From NCBI RefSeq assembly GCF_011694815.1, contig NZ_CP050177.1, positions 6,455,501-6,519,500 on the forward strand: 64,000 nucleotides of DNA, written 5' to 3'. Position numbers and translations under genes: made by a program. Shown piece after piece: positions 42,170-50,888 of this stretch. Positions within the stretch are counted from its first letter, which is position 1; each line of letters begins with the position of its first letter. The DNA is from Streptomyces liangshanensis (GTDB lineage: Bacteria; Actinomycetota; Actinomycetes; Streptomycetales; Streptomycetaceae). The notes under the pieces are model-generated. The model was given only the letters and a program-made list of their open reading frames with translations, was not told the DNA's origin and made no database searches.

Positions 42170-43534
42170 GTGGCAGACCGCACACCCCCGCTGAGCGTCG
42201 AGGAACTGCGCCTCCTCGTCGAGAGCGGCGAGATCGACACGGTCGTCCTGGCCTTCCCCGACATGCAGGGGCGGCTCCAGGGCAAGCGGTTCGCCGCCCC
42301 CTTCTTCCTCGAAGAGGTCCTGGAGCACGGCACCGAGGGCTGCAACTACCTCCTCGCCGTCGACACCGAGATGAACACCGTCGACGGCTACGCGATGTCC
42401 TCCTGGGACCGCGGTTACGGCGACTTCGCGATGCACCCCGACTTCTCCACCCTGCGCCGCGTCCCCTGGAACGACGGTACGGCGATGCTCCTCGCCGACC
42501 TCGCCTGGAACGACGGCACCCCCGTCGTCGCCGCGCCCCGCCAGATCCTCCGCCGCCAGCTGGAACGCCTCGCCGAGCGTGGCCTCACCGCGCACGTGGG
42601 CACGGAGCTGGAGTTCATCGTCTTCAGGGACACCTACGAGCAGGCCTGGGACAGCCGGTACCACGGCCTGACCCCGGCCAACCAGTACAACATCGACTAC
42701 TCCGTCCTCGGCACCGGCCGCGTCGAGCCGCTGCTGCGCCGCATCCGCAACGACATGACGGCCGCCGGACTGGTCGTCGAGTCGGCGAAGGGCGAGTGCA
42801 ACCCCGGCCAGCACGAGATCGTCTTCAAGTACGACGCCGCCCTCGTCACCTGCGACCAGCACGCCGTGTACAAGACCGGCGCCAAGGAGATCGCCTCGCA
42901 GGAGGGCGTCTCGCTGACGTTCATGGCGAAGTACAACGAGCGCGAGGGCAACTCCTGCCACATCCACCTCTCGCTCCAGGACGAGCACGGCGCCAACGCC
43001 ATGGCCGGGGACGGCCCCGACGGCATGTCGGCCGTCATGCGGCACTTCCTCGCGGGCCAGCTCGCCGCGCTGCGTGACTTCTCCCTGCTGTACGCGCCGA
43101 ACATCAACTCGTACAAGCGCTTCCAGCCCGGGTCCTTCGCGCCCACGGCCGTCGCCTGGGGCCTCGACAACCGCACCTGCGCGCTGCGGGTCGTCGGCCA
43201 CGGCCGCTCGCTGCGCTTCGAGAACCGGCTCCCCGGCGGGGACGTCAACCCGCACCTCGCCGTCGCGGGCCTCGTCGCCGCCGGGCTGTACGGCGTCCAG
43301 CACGAGCTGGAGCTCCCCGAGGCGTGCGCGGGCAACGCCTACACCGCCGACTACGCGCACGTCCCGACCTCGCTGCGCGAGGCGGCCGAGCTGTGGGAGA
43401 ACAGCCCCATCGCCCGCGAGGCCTTCGGCGACGAGGTCGTCGCCCACTACCGCAACATGGCGCGGGTCGAGGTCGAGGCCTTCGACGCCGCGGTGACCGA
43501 CTGGGAGCTCCGCCGCTCCTTCGAACGCCTGTGA
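42170..43534 (+). CDS. glnA4: Glutamine-synthetase-like gamma-glutamylethanolamide/polyamide synthetase (GlnA4-like)
   Basis: 454 residues. Glutamine-synthetase fold: VVLAFPDMQGRLQGKRF N-terminal domain, GTELEFIVF metal site, GECNPGQHEIVFKYDAAL, and the ENRLPGGDVNPHLAVAG active-site block. It lacks the usual GlnA sequence features and belongs to the GlnA3/GlnA4 side of the family. In Streptomyces coelicolor GlnA4 ligates glutamate to ethanolamine using ATP; context here (ethanolamine-type permease, PuuD-like hydrolase, aldehyde dehydrogenase) points to the same reaction. The GTG has a full AAGGAGG site. Confidence 0.88.
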   Translation: MADRTPPLSVEELRLLVESGEIDTVVLAFPDMQGRLQGKRFAAPFFLEEVLEHGTEGCNYLLAVDTEMNTVDGYAMSSWDRGYGDFAMHPDFSTLRRVPWNDGTAMLLADLAWNDGTPVVAAPRQILRRQLERLAERGLTAHVGTELEFIVFRDTYEQAWDSRYHGLTPANQYNIDYSVLGTGRVEPLLRRIRNDMTAAGLVVESAKGECNPGQHEIVFKYDAALVTCDQHAVYKTGAKEIASQEGVSLTFMAKYNEREGNSCHIHLSLQDEHGANAMAGDGPDGMSAVMRHFLAGQLAALRDFSLLYAPNINSYKRFQPGSFAPTAVAWGLDNRTCALRVVGHGRSLRFENRLPGGDVNPHLAVAGLVAAGLYGVQHELELPEACAGNAYTADYAHVPTSLREAAELWENSPIAREAFGDEVVAHYRNMARVEVEAFDAAVTDWELRRSFERL

Positions 43535-43542
43535 GGAACGAC

Positions 43543-44940
43543 GTGCCCGACCAGCCCCGCACCGACCACCCGCCCCACCCCACCGAGCACCAGGTCCTCG
43601 ACCCCGCCACCGGCGAGGTCGTGGCCACGGTGGCGGCCACCACCCTGGAGCAGGTCGACACCGCCGTCGTACGGGCCACCGTCGCCCAGGCCCGCTGGGC
43701 CGCCGCGGCCCCCGCCGACCGCGCGCGGCTGCTGCGCCGCTTCGCCGCCGTCGTCGACGCCCACACCGAGGAACTGGCCCGCCTGGAGGTCTCCGAGGCC
43801 GGCCACACGATCGGCAACGCCCGCTGGGAGGCCGGCAACGTCCGCGACCTCCTCGACTACAGCGCCGGGGGAGTCGAACGGCTGACGGGACGTCAGATCC
43901 CGGTCGCCGGCGGCCTCGACATCACCCTCCTCGAACCCCTCGGCGTGGTCGGCGTCATCGCGCCCTGGAACTTCCCGATGCCGATCGCCGCCTGGGGCAC
44001 CGCCCCGGCCCTCGCGGCCGGCAACGCCGTCCTCCTCAAGCCCGCCGAGACCACCCCGCTCACCGCCCTGCGCCTGGCCGAACTCGCCCTGGAGGCAGGC
44101 CTCCCCGAGCACCTCTTCCAGGTCCTGCCCGGGGCGGGCCCGGTCGCCGGCAACGCACTGGTCGAACACCCCGGCGTCGCCAAGATCGTGTTCACCGGAT
44201 CCACCCGGATCGGCAAGCAGATCATGGCCAGGAGCGCCGGCCTGGTGAAGCACGTCACCCTCGAACTCGGCGGCAAGAGCCCGAACATCGTCTTCGCCGA
44301 CTCCGACCTCGCCCTCGCCGCGGCCACCGCCCCGATGGCGTTCCTCGACAACAGCGGCCAGGACTGCTGCGCCCGTACCCGCATCCTCGTCCAGCGGGAG
44401 GTCCACGAGCGGTTCCTCGAACTCCTCGCCCCCGCCGTCGAGTCGGTCGTCGTCGGCGACCCGTCCGACGAGAAGACCCAGATGGGCCCGCTGATCTCCG
44501 CGGTCCAGCTGGAGCGCGTCCGGTCGTACGTCCCCGACGGCGCCGCGGGCATCCGGGGCAGCGCGCCGGACGGACCCGGCTTCTGGTTCCCGCCGACCGT
44601 CCTCACCGACCAGGACGCCGGCGCCCCGGTCGCCACCGACGAGGTCTTCGGACCCGTCGCCGTCGTCCTGCCCTTCGACGACGAGGAGGACGCCGTCCGG
44701 CAGGCCAACGCCACCGAGTACGGCCTCGCCGGGTCCATCTGGACCCGGGACGTGGGCCGCGCCCTGCGCGTCTCGCGCGCCGTCGCGGCGGGCAACCTGT
44801 CGGTCAACTCCCACAGCAGCGTCCGTTACGGGACGCCGTTCGGCGGCTACAAGCAGTCCGGACTCGGCCGCGAACTGGGCCCCGACGCCCTCGCGGCCTT
44901 CACGGAAACCAAGAACGTCTTCATCAGCACGGAGGCCTGA
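43543..44940 (+). CDS. Aldehyde dehydrogenase of ethanolamine pathway
   Basis: 465 residues. NAD(P)-dependent aldehyde dehydrogenase with PWNFPMPIAAWG, KPAETTPLTALRLAEL, catalytic Glu in LELGGKSPNIVF and catalytic Cys in NNSGQDCCARTRIL style context. It probably oxidises a glutamylated aldehyde intermediate to the acid. The GTG at 43543 is preferred because GAGGAA lies just upstream; an alternative GTG at 43531 overlaps the ligase stop. Either way it is in one operon with the ligase. Confidence 0.88.
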   Translation: MPDQPRTDHPPHPTEHQVLDPATGEVVATVAATTLEQVDTAVVRATVAQARWAAAAPADRARLLRRFAAVVDAHTEELARLEVSEAGHTIGNARWEAGNVRDLLDYSAGGVERLTGRQIPVAGGLDITLLEPLGVVGVIAPWNFPMPIAAWGTAPALAAGNAVLLKPAETTPLTALRLAELALEAGLPEHLFQVLPGAGPVAGNALVEHPGVAKIVFTGSTRIGKQIMARSAGLVKHVTLELGGKSPNIVFADSDLALAAATAPMAFLDNSGQDCCARTRILVQREVHERFLELLAPAVESVVVGDPSDEKTQMGPLISAVQLERVRSYVPDGAAGIRGSAPDGPGFWFPPTVLTDQDAGAPVATDEVFGPVAVVLPFDDEEDAVRQANATEYGLAGSIWTRDVGRALRVSRAVAAGNLSVNSHSSVRYGTPFGGYKQSGLGRELGPDALAAFTETKNVFISTEA

Positions 44941-44947
44941 GCCCACC

Positions 44948-45763
44948 ATGACCGACCCCCAGAGCGCCGCCCTGAGCGCCCCGAGCGAAGCGCCCGTCTG
45001 CCGGCGCCTGATCGGCCGTACCGCCGTCATCACCGGAGCAGGCAGCGGCATCGGCCTCGCCACCGCGCGCCGCCTGGCCTCCGAGGGCGCGCACATCGTC
45101 TGCGGAGACATCGACGAAGCGGCGGGCAACGCGGCCGCCGAGCAGTCCGGCGGCACCTTCGTCCGGGTCGACGTCACCGACGCCGACCAGGTCGAGGCGC
45201 TGTTCCGGACGGCGTACGAGACCTACGGCAGCGTGGACATCGCCTTCAACAACGCGGGCATCTCGCCGCCGGACGACGACTCGATCCTCACCACCGGGCT
45301 CGACGCCTGGCGCCGGGTCCAGGAGGTCAACCTGACGTCCGTCTACCTGTGCTGCAAGGCCGCTATCCCCTACATGCAACGCCAGGGGAAGGGCTCGATC
45401 ATCAACACCGCGTCCTTCGTGGCCCGGATGGGCGCGGCGACCTCGCAGATCTCGTACACCGCGTCCAAGGGCGGCGTGCTGGCGATGTCCCGGGAGCTGG
45501 GCGTGCAGTTCGCCCGCGAGGGCATCCGCGTCAACGCGCTGTGCCCCGGGCCGGTCAACACCCCCCTGCTCCAGGAGCTGTTCGCCAAGGACCCCGAGCG
45601 CGCCGCGCGCCGCCTCGTCCACATCCCGCTGGGCCGCTTCGCCGAGGCGGACGAGATCGCGGCGGCGGTCGCCTTCCTCGCGAGCGACGACTCGTCGTTC
45701 GTGAACGCGTCGGACTTCCTGGTCGACGGCGGCATCTCGGGGGCGTACGTCACCCCGGTGTAG
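44948..45763 (+). CDS. Short-chain dehydrogenase/reductase of ethanolamine pathway
   Basis: 271 residues, classical SDR: TGAGSGIGLATARRLA cofactor site, NNAGIS, catalytic Ser/Tyr/Lys with YTASKGGVLAMSRELG, and DGGISGAYVTPV at the end. It is third gene after the ligase, seven bases after the aldehyde dehydrogenase stop. Likely oxidises the alcohol of gamma-glutamylethanolamide to the aldehyde, which would place all steps of the pathway in one cluster; this step is inferred. Confidence 0.88.
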   Translation: MTDPQSAALSAPSEAPVCRRLIGRTAVITGAGSGIGLATARRLASEGAHIVCGDIDEAAGNAAAEQSGGTFVRVDVTDADQVEALFRTAYETYGSVDIAFNNAGISPPDDDSILTTGLDAWRRVQEVNLTSVYLCCKAAIPYMQRQGKGSIINTASFVARMGAATSQISYTASKGGVLAMSRELGVQFAREGIRVNALCPGPVNTPLLQELFAKDPERAARRLVHIPLGRFAEADEIAAAVAFLASDDSSFVNASDFLVDGGISGAYVTPV

Positions 45764-45801
45764 CGGGGGAGGGCCGGTCCCGTACCCGCACCCTGCCGGC
45801 C

Positions 45802-45841
45802 CGTCCGGCGTCCGCGCCTCAAAACGCGCGGACGCCGGACG
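45802..45841 (+). terminator. Terminator after ethanolamine operon
   Basis: Perfect 16-bp arms CGTCCGGCGTCCGCGC and complement around CTCAAAAC, 38 bases after the SDR stop codon. Confidence 0.85.
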
Positions 45842-45894
45842 TATGCGTCCACGGCCTCCTATGCTGCCGCTCCGACAGCGTGTGGAGGAGAACG

Positions 45895-47346
45895 ATGGCG
45901 GACAGCTCGACCCCACAGCCCCAGCCCGACCCATCACCCTCCGGCACGGCCGGTACCGGCGGGGCCTCCACGCCCGGTGACCCGCCCGACGCGGGGCGCC
46001 GCCGTCCCCCGTACCTCGGCGGCCGGGTGGTATGGGGTCTTCGGGCCGCGCTCTTCGCCTACGGGGTCGCTCTCGCCGTCGTCGGGATCGCGGACGTGTT
46101 CTGGGGCAACGACTTCGACGTACGGACCCACGGCGTCGTCCTGGTGGGTACGGGCGCGGTGGTCGCGGGAGGGACGCTGGTGGCCCTGCGACCCGAGGGC
46201 CGCCTGGGGAGCATGCGGGGGTGGGCCCCTCGCGTGGCCGACGTGGTCGCCCTTGGCTCCACGGTGTGGGTGCTCCTGTGTGTCGGGTCGAACTTCACCT
46301 GTCAGGTGGTCCTGGGCCTCACGGCCGGGGTGGCGCTCGGCGCGGGCCTGGTCGCTCTGGCCCTGCTGGTGGCGGACTTCACACCTGCGGCCGGGCCGCG
46401 CCCCGGCGAAACGCCTCCGGCCGCGACCCCGGAGACGATGTCCTCCGCCGAAGCCACCCTCAGGGGAGCACTGGTGACGGCGGGCGCGGGGTTACTGGCG
46501 GCCTGTGTGACGCTGCCTCAGTTCTGGTACTCCGTACGGTACGAGCCCTCCAACTCCCCGCCCGTCGTGATGGTGGAGAACGGCATCACCGAGGTGGAGG
46601 TACGGAAGGACCGGCTGGAGCTGACCGCGGAGATCACCCTCGAGAACACCGGGAGGACACCGGTCCGGATGCTGACCTCCCTGTACGAGATCAGCGGCAC
46701 GCGCATACGCCTGGCGGGCAAGCCGCTCCCGCACGACAACCTGCCCTTCGACCGGGTCTTCGGCGGGAACTACGGCTCCGCCGCCCGCCTCAGCACCTAC
46801 ACCACCTACACGTCCCCGCAGCAGATCCAGGTCGGGCCGGTCGGCGAGGACTACGCGTGGATCGGACCGGGCGAAAAACTCCGCACGACGCTCCAGGCCC
46901 ACGCTCCCCTGGGCGAGTTCGACCTGCTGCGCCTGACGACGGACGTCGCCGTGGCGCGCGCCGACCGGGTGGAGACCGCGGCCGGGGAAGCGGGGAACTA
47001 CCCGGACGGCCGTCGGCGCATGAACTGCGACGGCACGTTGATCGCCGAGAGCCGCCGTCCCCTGGCCCACGTGGGGTGGTTCGACCGGCTGACGGAGAGC
47101 GACCGGGAACTCGTCACGTTCTGGGCCCTGTCGGGTGACAGCGGCGACAACTCCCCTTGGTGGCCCGCCTTCCCGTGGACGAACGTGTCGATCCAGCACA
47201 CCGGACGCGGCTGTGAACACGCGCTCGTCCCGGACCGCGACGGACTGGAGGACGACGCCATGGTCGGCTGGGCCAGCTCGGTGGCCGAGGCCGCCGTACC
47301 CGAGGAGGAGCCCGCCTCACCGGCGAAACCGGCCAAGAAGGGCTGA
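45895..47346 (+). CDS. Membrane protein of unknown function
   Basis: 483 residues, no family recognised. A polar Pro-rich N-terminus of about 45 residues is followed by several membrane helices (VVWGLRAALFAYGVALAVVGIADVFW, VVLVGTGAVVAGGTLVAL, VVLGLTAGVALGAGLVALALLV and LVTAGAGLLAACVTLPQFWY), then an extracellular soluble domain of about 270 residues (VENGITEVEVRKDRLELTAEITLENTG) that looks like an immunoglobulin-type beta fold. GGAGGAG precedes the ATG and TATGCT upstream may be a -10. Flanked by terminators, so likely monocistronic. Confidence 0.75.
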   Translation: MADSSTPQPQPDPSPSGTAGTGGASTPGDPPDAGRRRPPYLGGRVVWGLRAALFAYGVALAVVGIADVFWGNDFDVRTHGVVLVGTGAVVAGGTLVALRPEGRLGSMRGWAPRVADVVALGSTVWVLLCVGSNFTCQVVLGLTAGVALGAGLVALALLVADFTPAAGPRPGETPPAATPETMSSAEATLRGALVTAGAGLLAACVTLPQFWYSVRYEPSNSPPVVMVENGITEVEVRKDRLELTAEITLENTGRTPVRMLTSLYEISGTRIRLAGKPLPHDNLPFDRVFGGNYGSAARLSTYTTYTSPQQIQVGPVGEDYAWIGPGEKLRTTLQAHAPLGEFDLLRLTTDVAVARADRVETAAGEAGNYPDGRRRMNCDGTLIAESRRPLAHVGWFDRLTESDRELVTFWALSGDSGDNSPWWPAFPWTNVSIQHTGRGCEHALVPDRDGLEDDAMVGWASSVAEAAVPEEEPASPAKPAKKG

Positions 47347-47376
47347 ACGCCGGGAAGGCGGGGCGCCTTGCGGGTG

Positions 47377-48579
47377 TCAGAGGAACGTGAGCCCCTCACC
47401 CCGATACGTGGGTACGCTCGCCACCACGCGGTCGTCCTCCACGAGGTGCAACGTGTCGAAGCGCTCGCAGAGTTCGCCGGCCTTCGCGTGCCGGAACCAC
47501 ACCTTGTCGCCGATCAGCAGATCGTCCGCGGCCGAGCCGAGGAGCGGGGTCTGCACCTCGCCGGGGCCCTCCTGCGCGTCGTAGCGCAGGCCTTCCGGGA
47601 GGTACGGCACGGGCAGCCGGTCCTGGCCCGCCGCGCCCGACGCGGGGTAGCCGCCGCCGAGCACGGTCACCACGCCCACGCCGGGCCTGCGGACCACCGG
47701 CAGGGCGAACAGGGCGGCCGGACGACCGCTGAACGACGTGTAGTTGTCGAAGAGCCTCGGCTGGTACAGGCCCGACCCGGCGGCGATCTCGGTCACCGCG
47801 TCCTCGGCGGCCGTGTGCTGCACGCTGCCCGTGCCGCCGCCGTTGACGAACTCCAGGTCGGGCGCGACGGTACGGACCGCGCGCACCACGGCGGCGCGGC
47901 GCTCGGCCAGCTCCTTGCGGGCGGCGGACTGCATGAGCCGTACCGCCCGGGACCGGAAGGGACGGCCGGCCACGGAGTCGCCGACGCCGGCCACATGACC
48001 CTCGTACGCCATCAGACCGACCAGCCGGAAGCCCGGCCGGCGCACGACGGACCTGGCCAGCTCGGCCAGTTGGGCCGGGTCGCGCAGCGGGGAGCGCAGG
48101 GCGCCGATCCGGACGCGGCCGCCCAACAGCCGCAGGGAGGTGTCCAGTTCCAGGCAGACCCTGATCTCCTCGGTACCGCCGTCGCGCGCCGCGTCGATCA
48201 GCTCCAGGTGCGCCGGGTCGTCGATCATGACCGTGACGGCGGCGGCGAGCTTGGGATCGGCGGCGAGTTGCGCGTACGCGGCGCGGTCGGCGGACGGGTA
48301 GGCGAGGAGGATGTCCTCGAACCCGGCGCGCGCGAGCCACAGCGACTCGGCGAGCGTGAACGACATGATCCCCGCGAAGCCGTCCCGGGCGAGCACCCGT
48401 TCGAGCAGCGCCCGGCAGCGCACCGACTTGCTCGCCACCCTGATGGGTTTCCCGCCGGCGCGGCGCCGCAGGTCGTCCGCGTTGGCGTCGAACGCGTCGA
48501 GATCGACGAGCGCGAGCGGCGCGTCGAGAGAGGCGGTGGCCCGGTCGTACCGGGCCCGGTCAGTGGCGCGCGGATTCAT
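47377..48579 (-). CDS. PLP enzyme, alanine-racemase fold (D-threonine aldolase/amino acid deaminase-like)
   Basis: 400 residues. The fold-type III PLP barrel is marked by RVASKSVRCRALL with the probable PLP Lys, followed by AGIMSFTLAESLWLARAGFEDILLAYP, and the D-threonine-aldolase-like C-terminal domain (LLIGDKVWFRHAKAGELCERFDTLHLV). Members act as D-amino-acid aldolases or dehydratases; the exact substrate is unknown. The ATG codon lies 24 bases from a perfect 12-bp palindrome that could be its operator. Convergent with the preceding membrane-protein gene. Confidence 0.82.
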   Translation of the reverse strand: MNPRATDRARYDRATASLDAPLALVDLDAFDANADDLRRRAGGKPIRVASKSVRCRALLERVLARDGFAGIMSFTLAESLWLARAGFEDILLAYPSADRAAYAQLAADPKLAAAVTVMIDDPAHLELIDAARDGGTEEIRVCLELDTSLRLLGGRVRIGALRSPLRDPAQLAELARSVVRRPGFRLVGLMAYEGHVAGVGDSVAGRPFRSRAVRLMQSAARKELAERRAAVVRAVRTVAPDLEFVNGGGTGSVQHTAAEDAVTEIAAGSGLYQPRLFDNYTSFSGRPAALFALPVVRRPGVGVVTVLGGGYPASGAAGQDRLPVPYLPEGLRYDAQEGPGEVQTPLLGSAADDLLIGDKVWFRHAKAGELCERFDTLHLVEDDRVVASVPTYRGEGLTFL

Positions 48580-48602
48580 GGACCGAGCTTGCCAGACCGG
48601 AT

Positions 48603-48614
48603 TACCGATCGGTA
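48603..48614. promoter_or_regulatory. Perfect 12-bp palindrome, candidate operator
   Basis: TACCGATCGGTA is fully self-complementary and resembles TetR-family operators. It lies 24 bases upstream of the PLP-enzyme start and in the 296-base gap to the divergent proline-rich protein gene. The rest of that gap shows no gene. Confidence 0.5.
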
Positions 48615-48875
48615 GGGGAAAGTTCCGTGCGAACCCTCCCGGGAACCCGCGGGGACCGTGGGAGGCGCACGCCCCTCCCGGATCCGGTCCCGGTTCTGGT
48701 CCCGGATCCGGCATGCCCGACAAGACACCCCCGGACGTCCCCCGGCCGGGCTTCCCGTTCCCGCCGGGCCCGTGTCAGCCCGTAGAGTGACGCCCACGCG
48801 GCGATGAACGGGCCTGCCCCGTAAGGCCGATCGGCATGCGACCAGCCGCGCACCGGATGAGGACATGGGGGCCGG

Positions 48876-50888
48876 ATGAGCACCGAGGCACAACGCGCCC
48901 CCGTCCCACCGCGCCCACCCCACGCCCCGCCTCCCGCCCACCCACCCCGGACACCACCCACGCGGGACGCCACCACCCCGGCACCCCCACAAGCGGGCGG
49001 CACCCCCGACGAGGAGGCACCCACAGGCCCGGACCCGGTCGAGCGTCCGGACCCGGCGCACGGTTCCATACCGCCCCCGGCCCCCCGCCCCGAAGCCCCC
49101 CCGGCGGCCCGTCTCCCGACCCAGCCCACCGAGCACCCGGCCACGAACCACCGGGCCGGACCCGCCGCGCCCCCGCCCGGTCGCCCCCCGGGCCTCGACG
49201 AAGGCCGCAGATCCGTCCCCCCACAAGCCCCAGCCCAGGGCCCCACACGCCACCCCACCAATCCGCCCCCCCACGCACCCGCCGACAACGCCAGCACCCC
49301 GCCGCCGCACGAGCCCCAGGCCCCCGGGCGCCGCCCCGCAGATACGGGCCCCCATGCGCCCGCCAGCAACGCCAGCGCCCCGCCGCCGTATGCGGGCCAG
49401 GGGCCCGCACCGCAGGCCGCCCGGGGCCCCCGGGCGGTCGCGGCCGCCCCACGTACCGCCCCGGGCGCCGCCGGGCCCCCGGGCACGCGCCCCGCGTCCG
49501 GACCGCCTGCCGGTCCTGGAACCGAGGCGGACCGGGGCGTTTCCGGTGGCGGACCCGGTACGGGCCCCGCGCTCGAACCGCCCGCAGGCGCGGCTCCCGG
49601 CGGCGCCCCGTACCCCGGGTCGGACCGCCCCCGCCCCGCCGGGCCGCCGCCGGTCCACGCTGATCGCCGTCAGGTACCGGGCCCGCCGCCCGTCGGCGGA
49701 GGGTACGAGCGTGGCGATACGGCCCCGGCCGCAAGCGGTCCTGCCGCGCCGCCGCGACCCGGGCTCGCAGGTGCGGCTCCCGGCGGCGCCTCGTACCCCG
49801 GGTCCGACGGCCCCCGCCCCGCCGGGCCGCCGCCGGTCCATGGCGATCGCCAGCAGGTACCGGGTCCGCCATCGACGGGCGGCATGTACGAACGCGGCGG
49901 TACGGCCCCGGCCCCGGCTGGCCCTGTACCGGGTGCCGTTCCGCCTCGGCCCACCCATGCGCCCGGCGCCCCGCCGCACCCCGGCCGGGTCGGCTTTGCG
50001 GGGGCGTCCGTGTTCCCGGGTGCACGGGGCGCCGCCCCCGGCGGAGCGGTCGGCCCGCACCATGCCTGGACCACCGCGCCGCCGCCCGAATCGCCCAGCG
50101 AGACCACCACCCGCCTGCGGCCCGTACCCTCCCGCCCGCCCGTCAGGGCGGCCGCCGCCGTCGCCTGTGTCGTCCTCGGAGTCGGGCTCATCGGGGGCGC
50201 CGTCACCGGCAGTTGGCTGACCGGGGACTCGGCGGCCGAGCCCGCCGTACCCGACACGTACACCACCGCGCGCGCCCTGTGGCACAGCGTCCCCGTCGAC
50301 ACCCTCTTCCCCCGGACCCTCACGGGCGACGACGCCGGGCCCGGCCGCGCCGACCGCACCTGGACGCGCGTCGCCGTGGCGCCCGACAGCGCCTGCGCCG
50401 ACGCGCTGCCCCCGCCGCTGGTCAAGACGCTGCGCCCGGCCGGCTGCACCCGCGTGCTGCGCGCCACCTACGCGGACGCCACCGCCAGCAGCCTCACCAC
50501 CGTGGGGCTGGTCTTCACGGAGGGCGACCGCCCCGCCATGACCGCCCTGAACTCCCGGCTCACCACCGGGGGACTCGCCGAACGGACCGATCACATCCCG
50601 CACACGTTCTCCGTCGAAGGCACCCTCGCCGCCGGGTTCGGCGAGCGCCAGCGCGCGTCCTGGACGCTGGACGTCGTGGACGGCATGCCCGTCGTCGGCT
50701 ACGCCGTCTCCGGCTTCGCGGACGGACGTACGGTCACCGACCCCCAGCCGGCGAAGGCGGCGACCGTCGCGGGCGCGAAGACCGCGGCGGCGGAGGCGGG
50801 CCTCGGATTCGAGGCGAAGGGGATCGCCGCCCGCGTCGAAGAAGGCCTGCGCACAGCGGCCACCACCACGACGGTGGCCCCCCGATGA
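48876..50888 (+). CDS. Proline-rich single-span membrane protein coupled to mycosin
   Basis: 670 residues, unknown function. Residues 1 to about 420 are Pro/Ala/Gly-rich and presumably disordered and cytoplasmic, including an imperfect 61-residue tandem duplication (GAAPGGAPYPGSDRPRPAGP and GAAPGGASYPGSDGPRPAGP mark the units). One membrane helix (AAAAVACVVLGVGLIGGAV, about 427-445) leads to an extracellular domain of about 220 residues (DTLFPRTLTGDDAG, ERQRASWTLDVVDGMPVVGYAVSG). Its stop overlaps the mycosin start (ATGA). A role as partner or substrate of that protease is the simplest idea. Confidence 0.8.
   Translation: MSTEAQRAPVPPRPPHAPPPAHPPRTPPTRDATTPAPPQAGGTPDEEAPTGPDPVERPDPAHGSIPPPAPRPEAPPAARLPTQPTEHPATNHRAGPAAPPPGRPPGLDEGRRSVPPQAPAQGPTRHPTNPPPHAPADNASTPPPHEPQAPGRRPADTGPHAPASNASAPPPYAGQGPAPQAARGPRAVAAAPRTAPGAAGPPGTRPASGPPAGPGTEADRGVSGGGPGTGPALEPPAGAAPGGAPYPGSDRPRPAGPPPVHADRRQVPGPPPVGGGYERGDTAPAASGPAAPPRPGLAGAAPGGASYPGSDGPRPAGPPPVHGDRQQVPGPPSTGGMYERGGTAPAPAGPVPGAVPPRPTHAPGAPPHPGRVGFAGASVFPGARGAAPGGAVGPHHAWTTAPPPESPSETTTRLRPVPSRPPVRAAAAVACVVLGVGLIGGAVTGSWLTGDSAAEPAVPDTYTTARALWHSVPVDTLFPRTLTGDDAGPGRADRTWTRVAVAPDSACADALPPPLVKTLRPAGCTRVLRATYADATASSLTTVGLVFTEGDRPAMTALNSRLTTGGLAERTDHIPHTFSVEGTLAAGFGERQRASWTLDVVDGMPVVGYAVSGFADGRTVTDPQPAKAATVAGAKTAAAEAGLGFEAKGIAARVEEGLRTAATTTTVAPR
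49584..49949 (+). repeat. Imperfect 183-bp tandem duplication in proline-rich gene
   Basis: Two consecutive units beginning GCAGGCGCGGCTCCCGG (49584) and GCAGGTGCGGCTCCCGG (49767), each encoding about 61 residues with YPGSD-RPAGPPPVH-QVPGPP-YERG-TAPA in the same order. Phase is kept. Confidence 0.85.
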
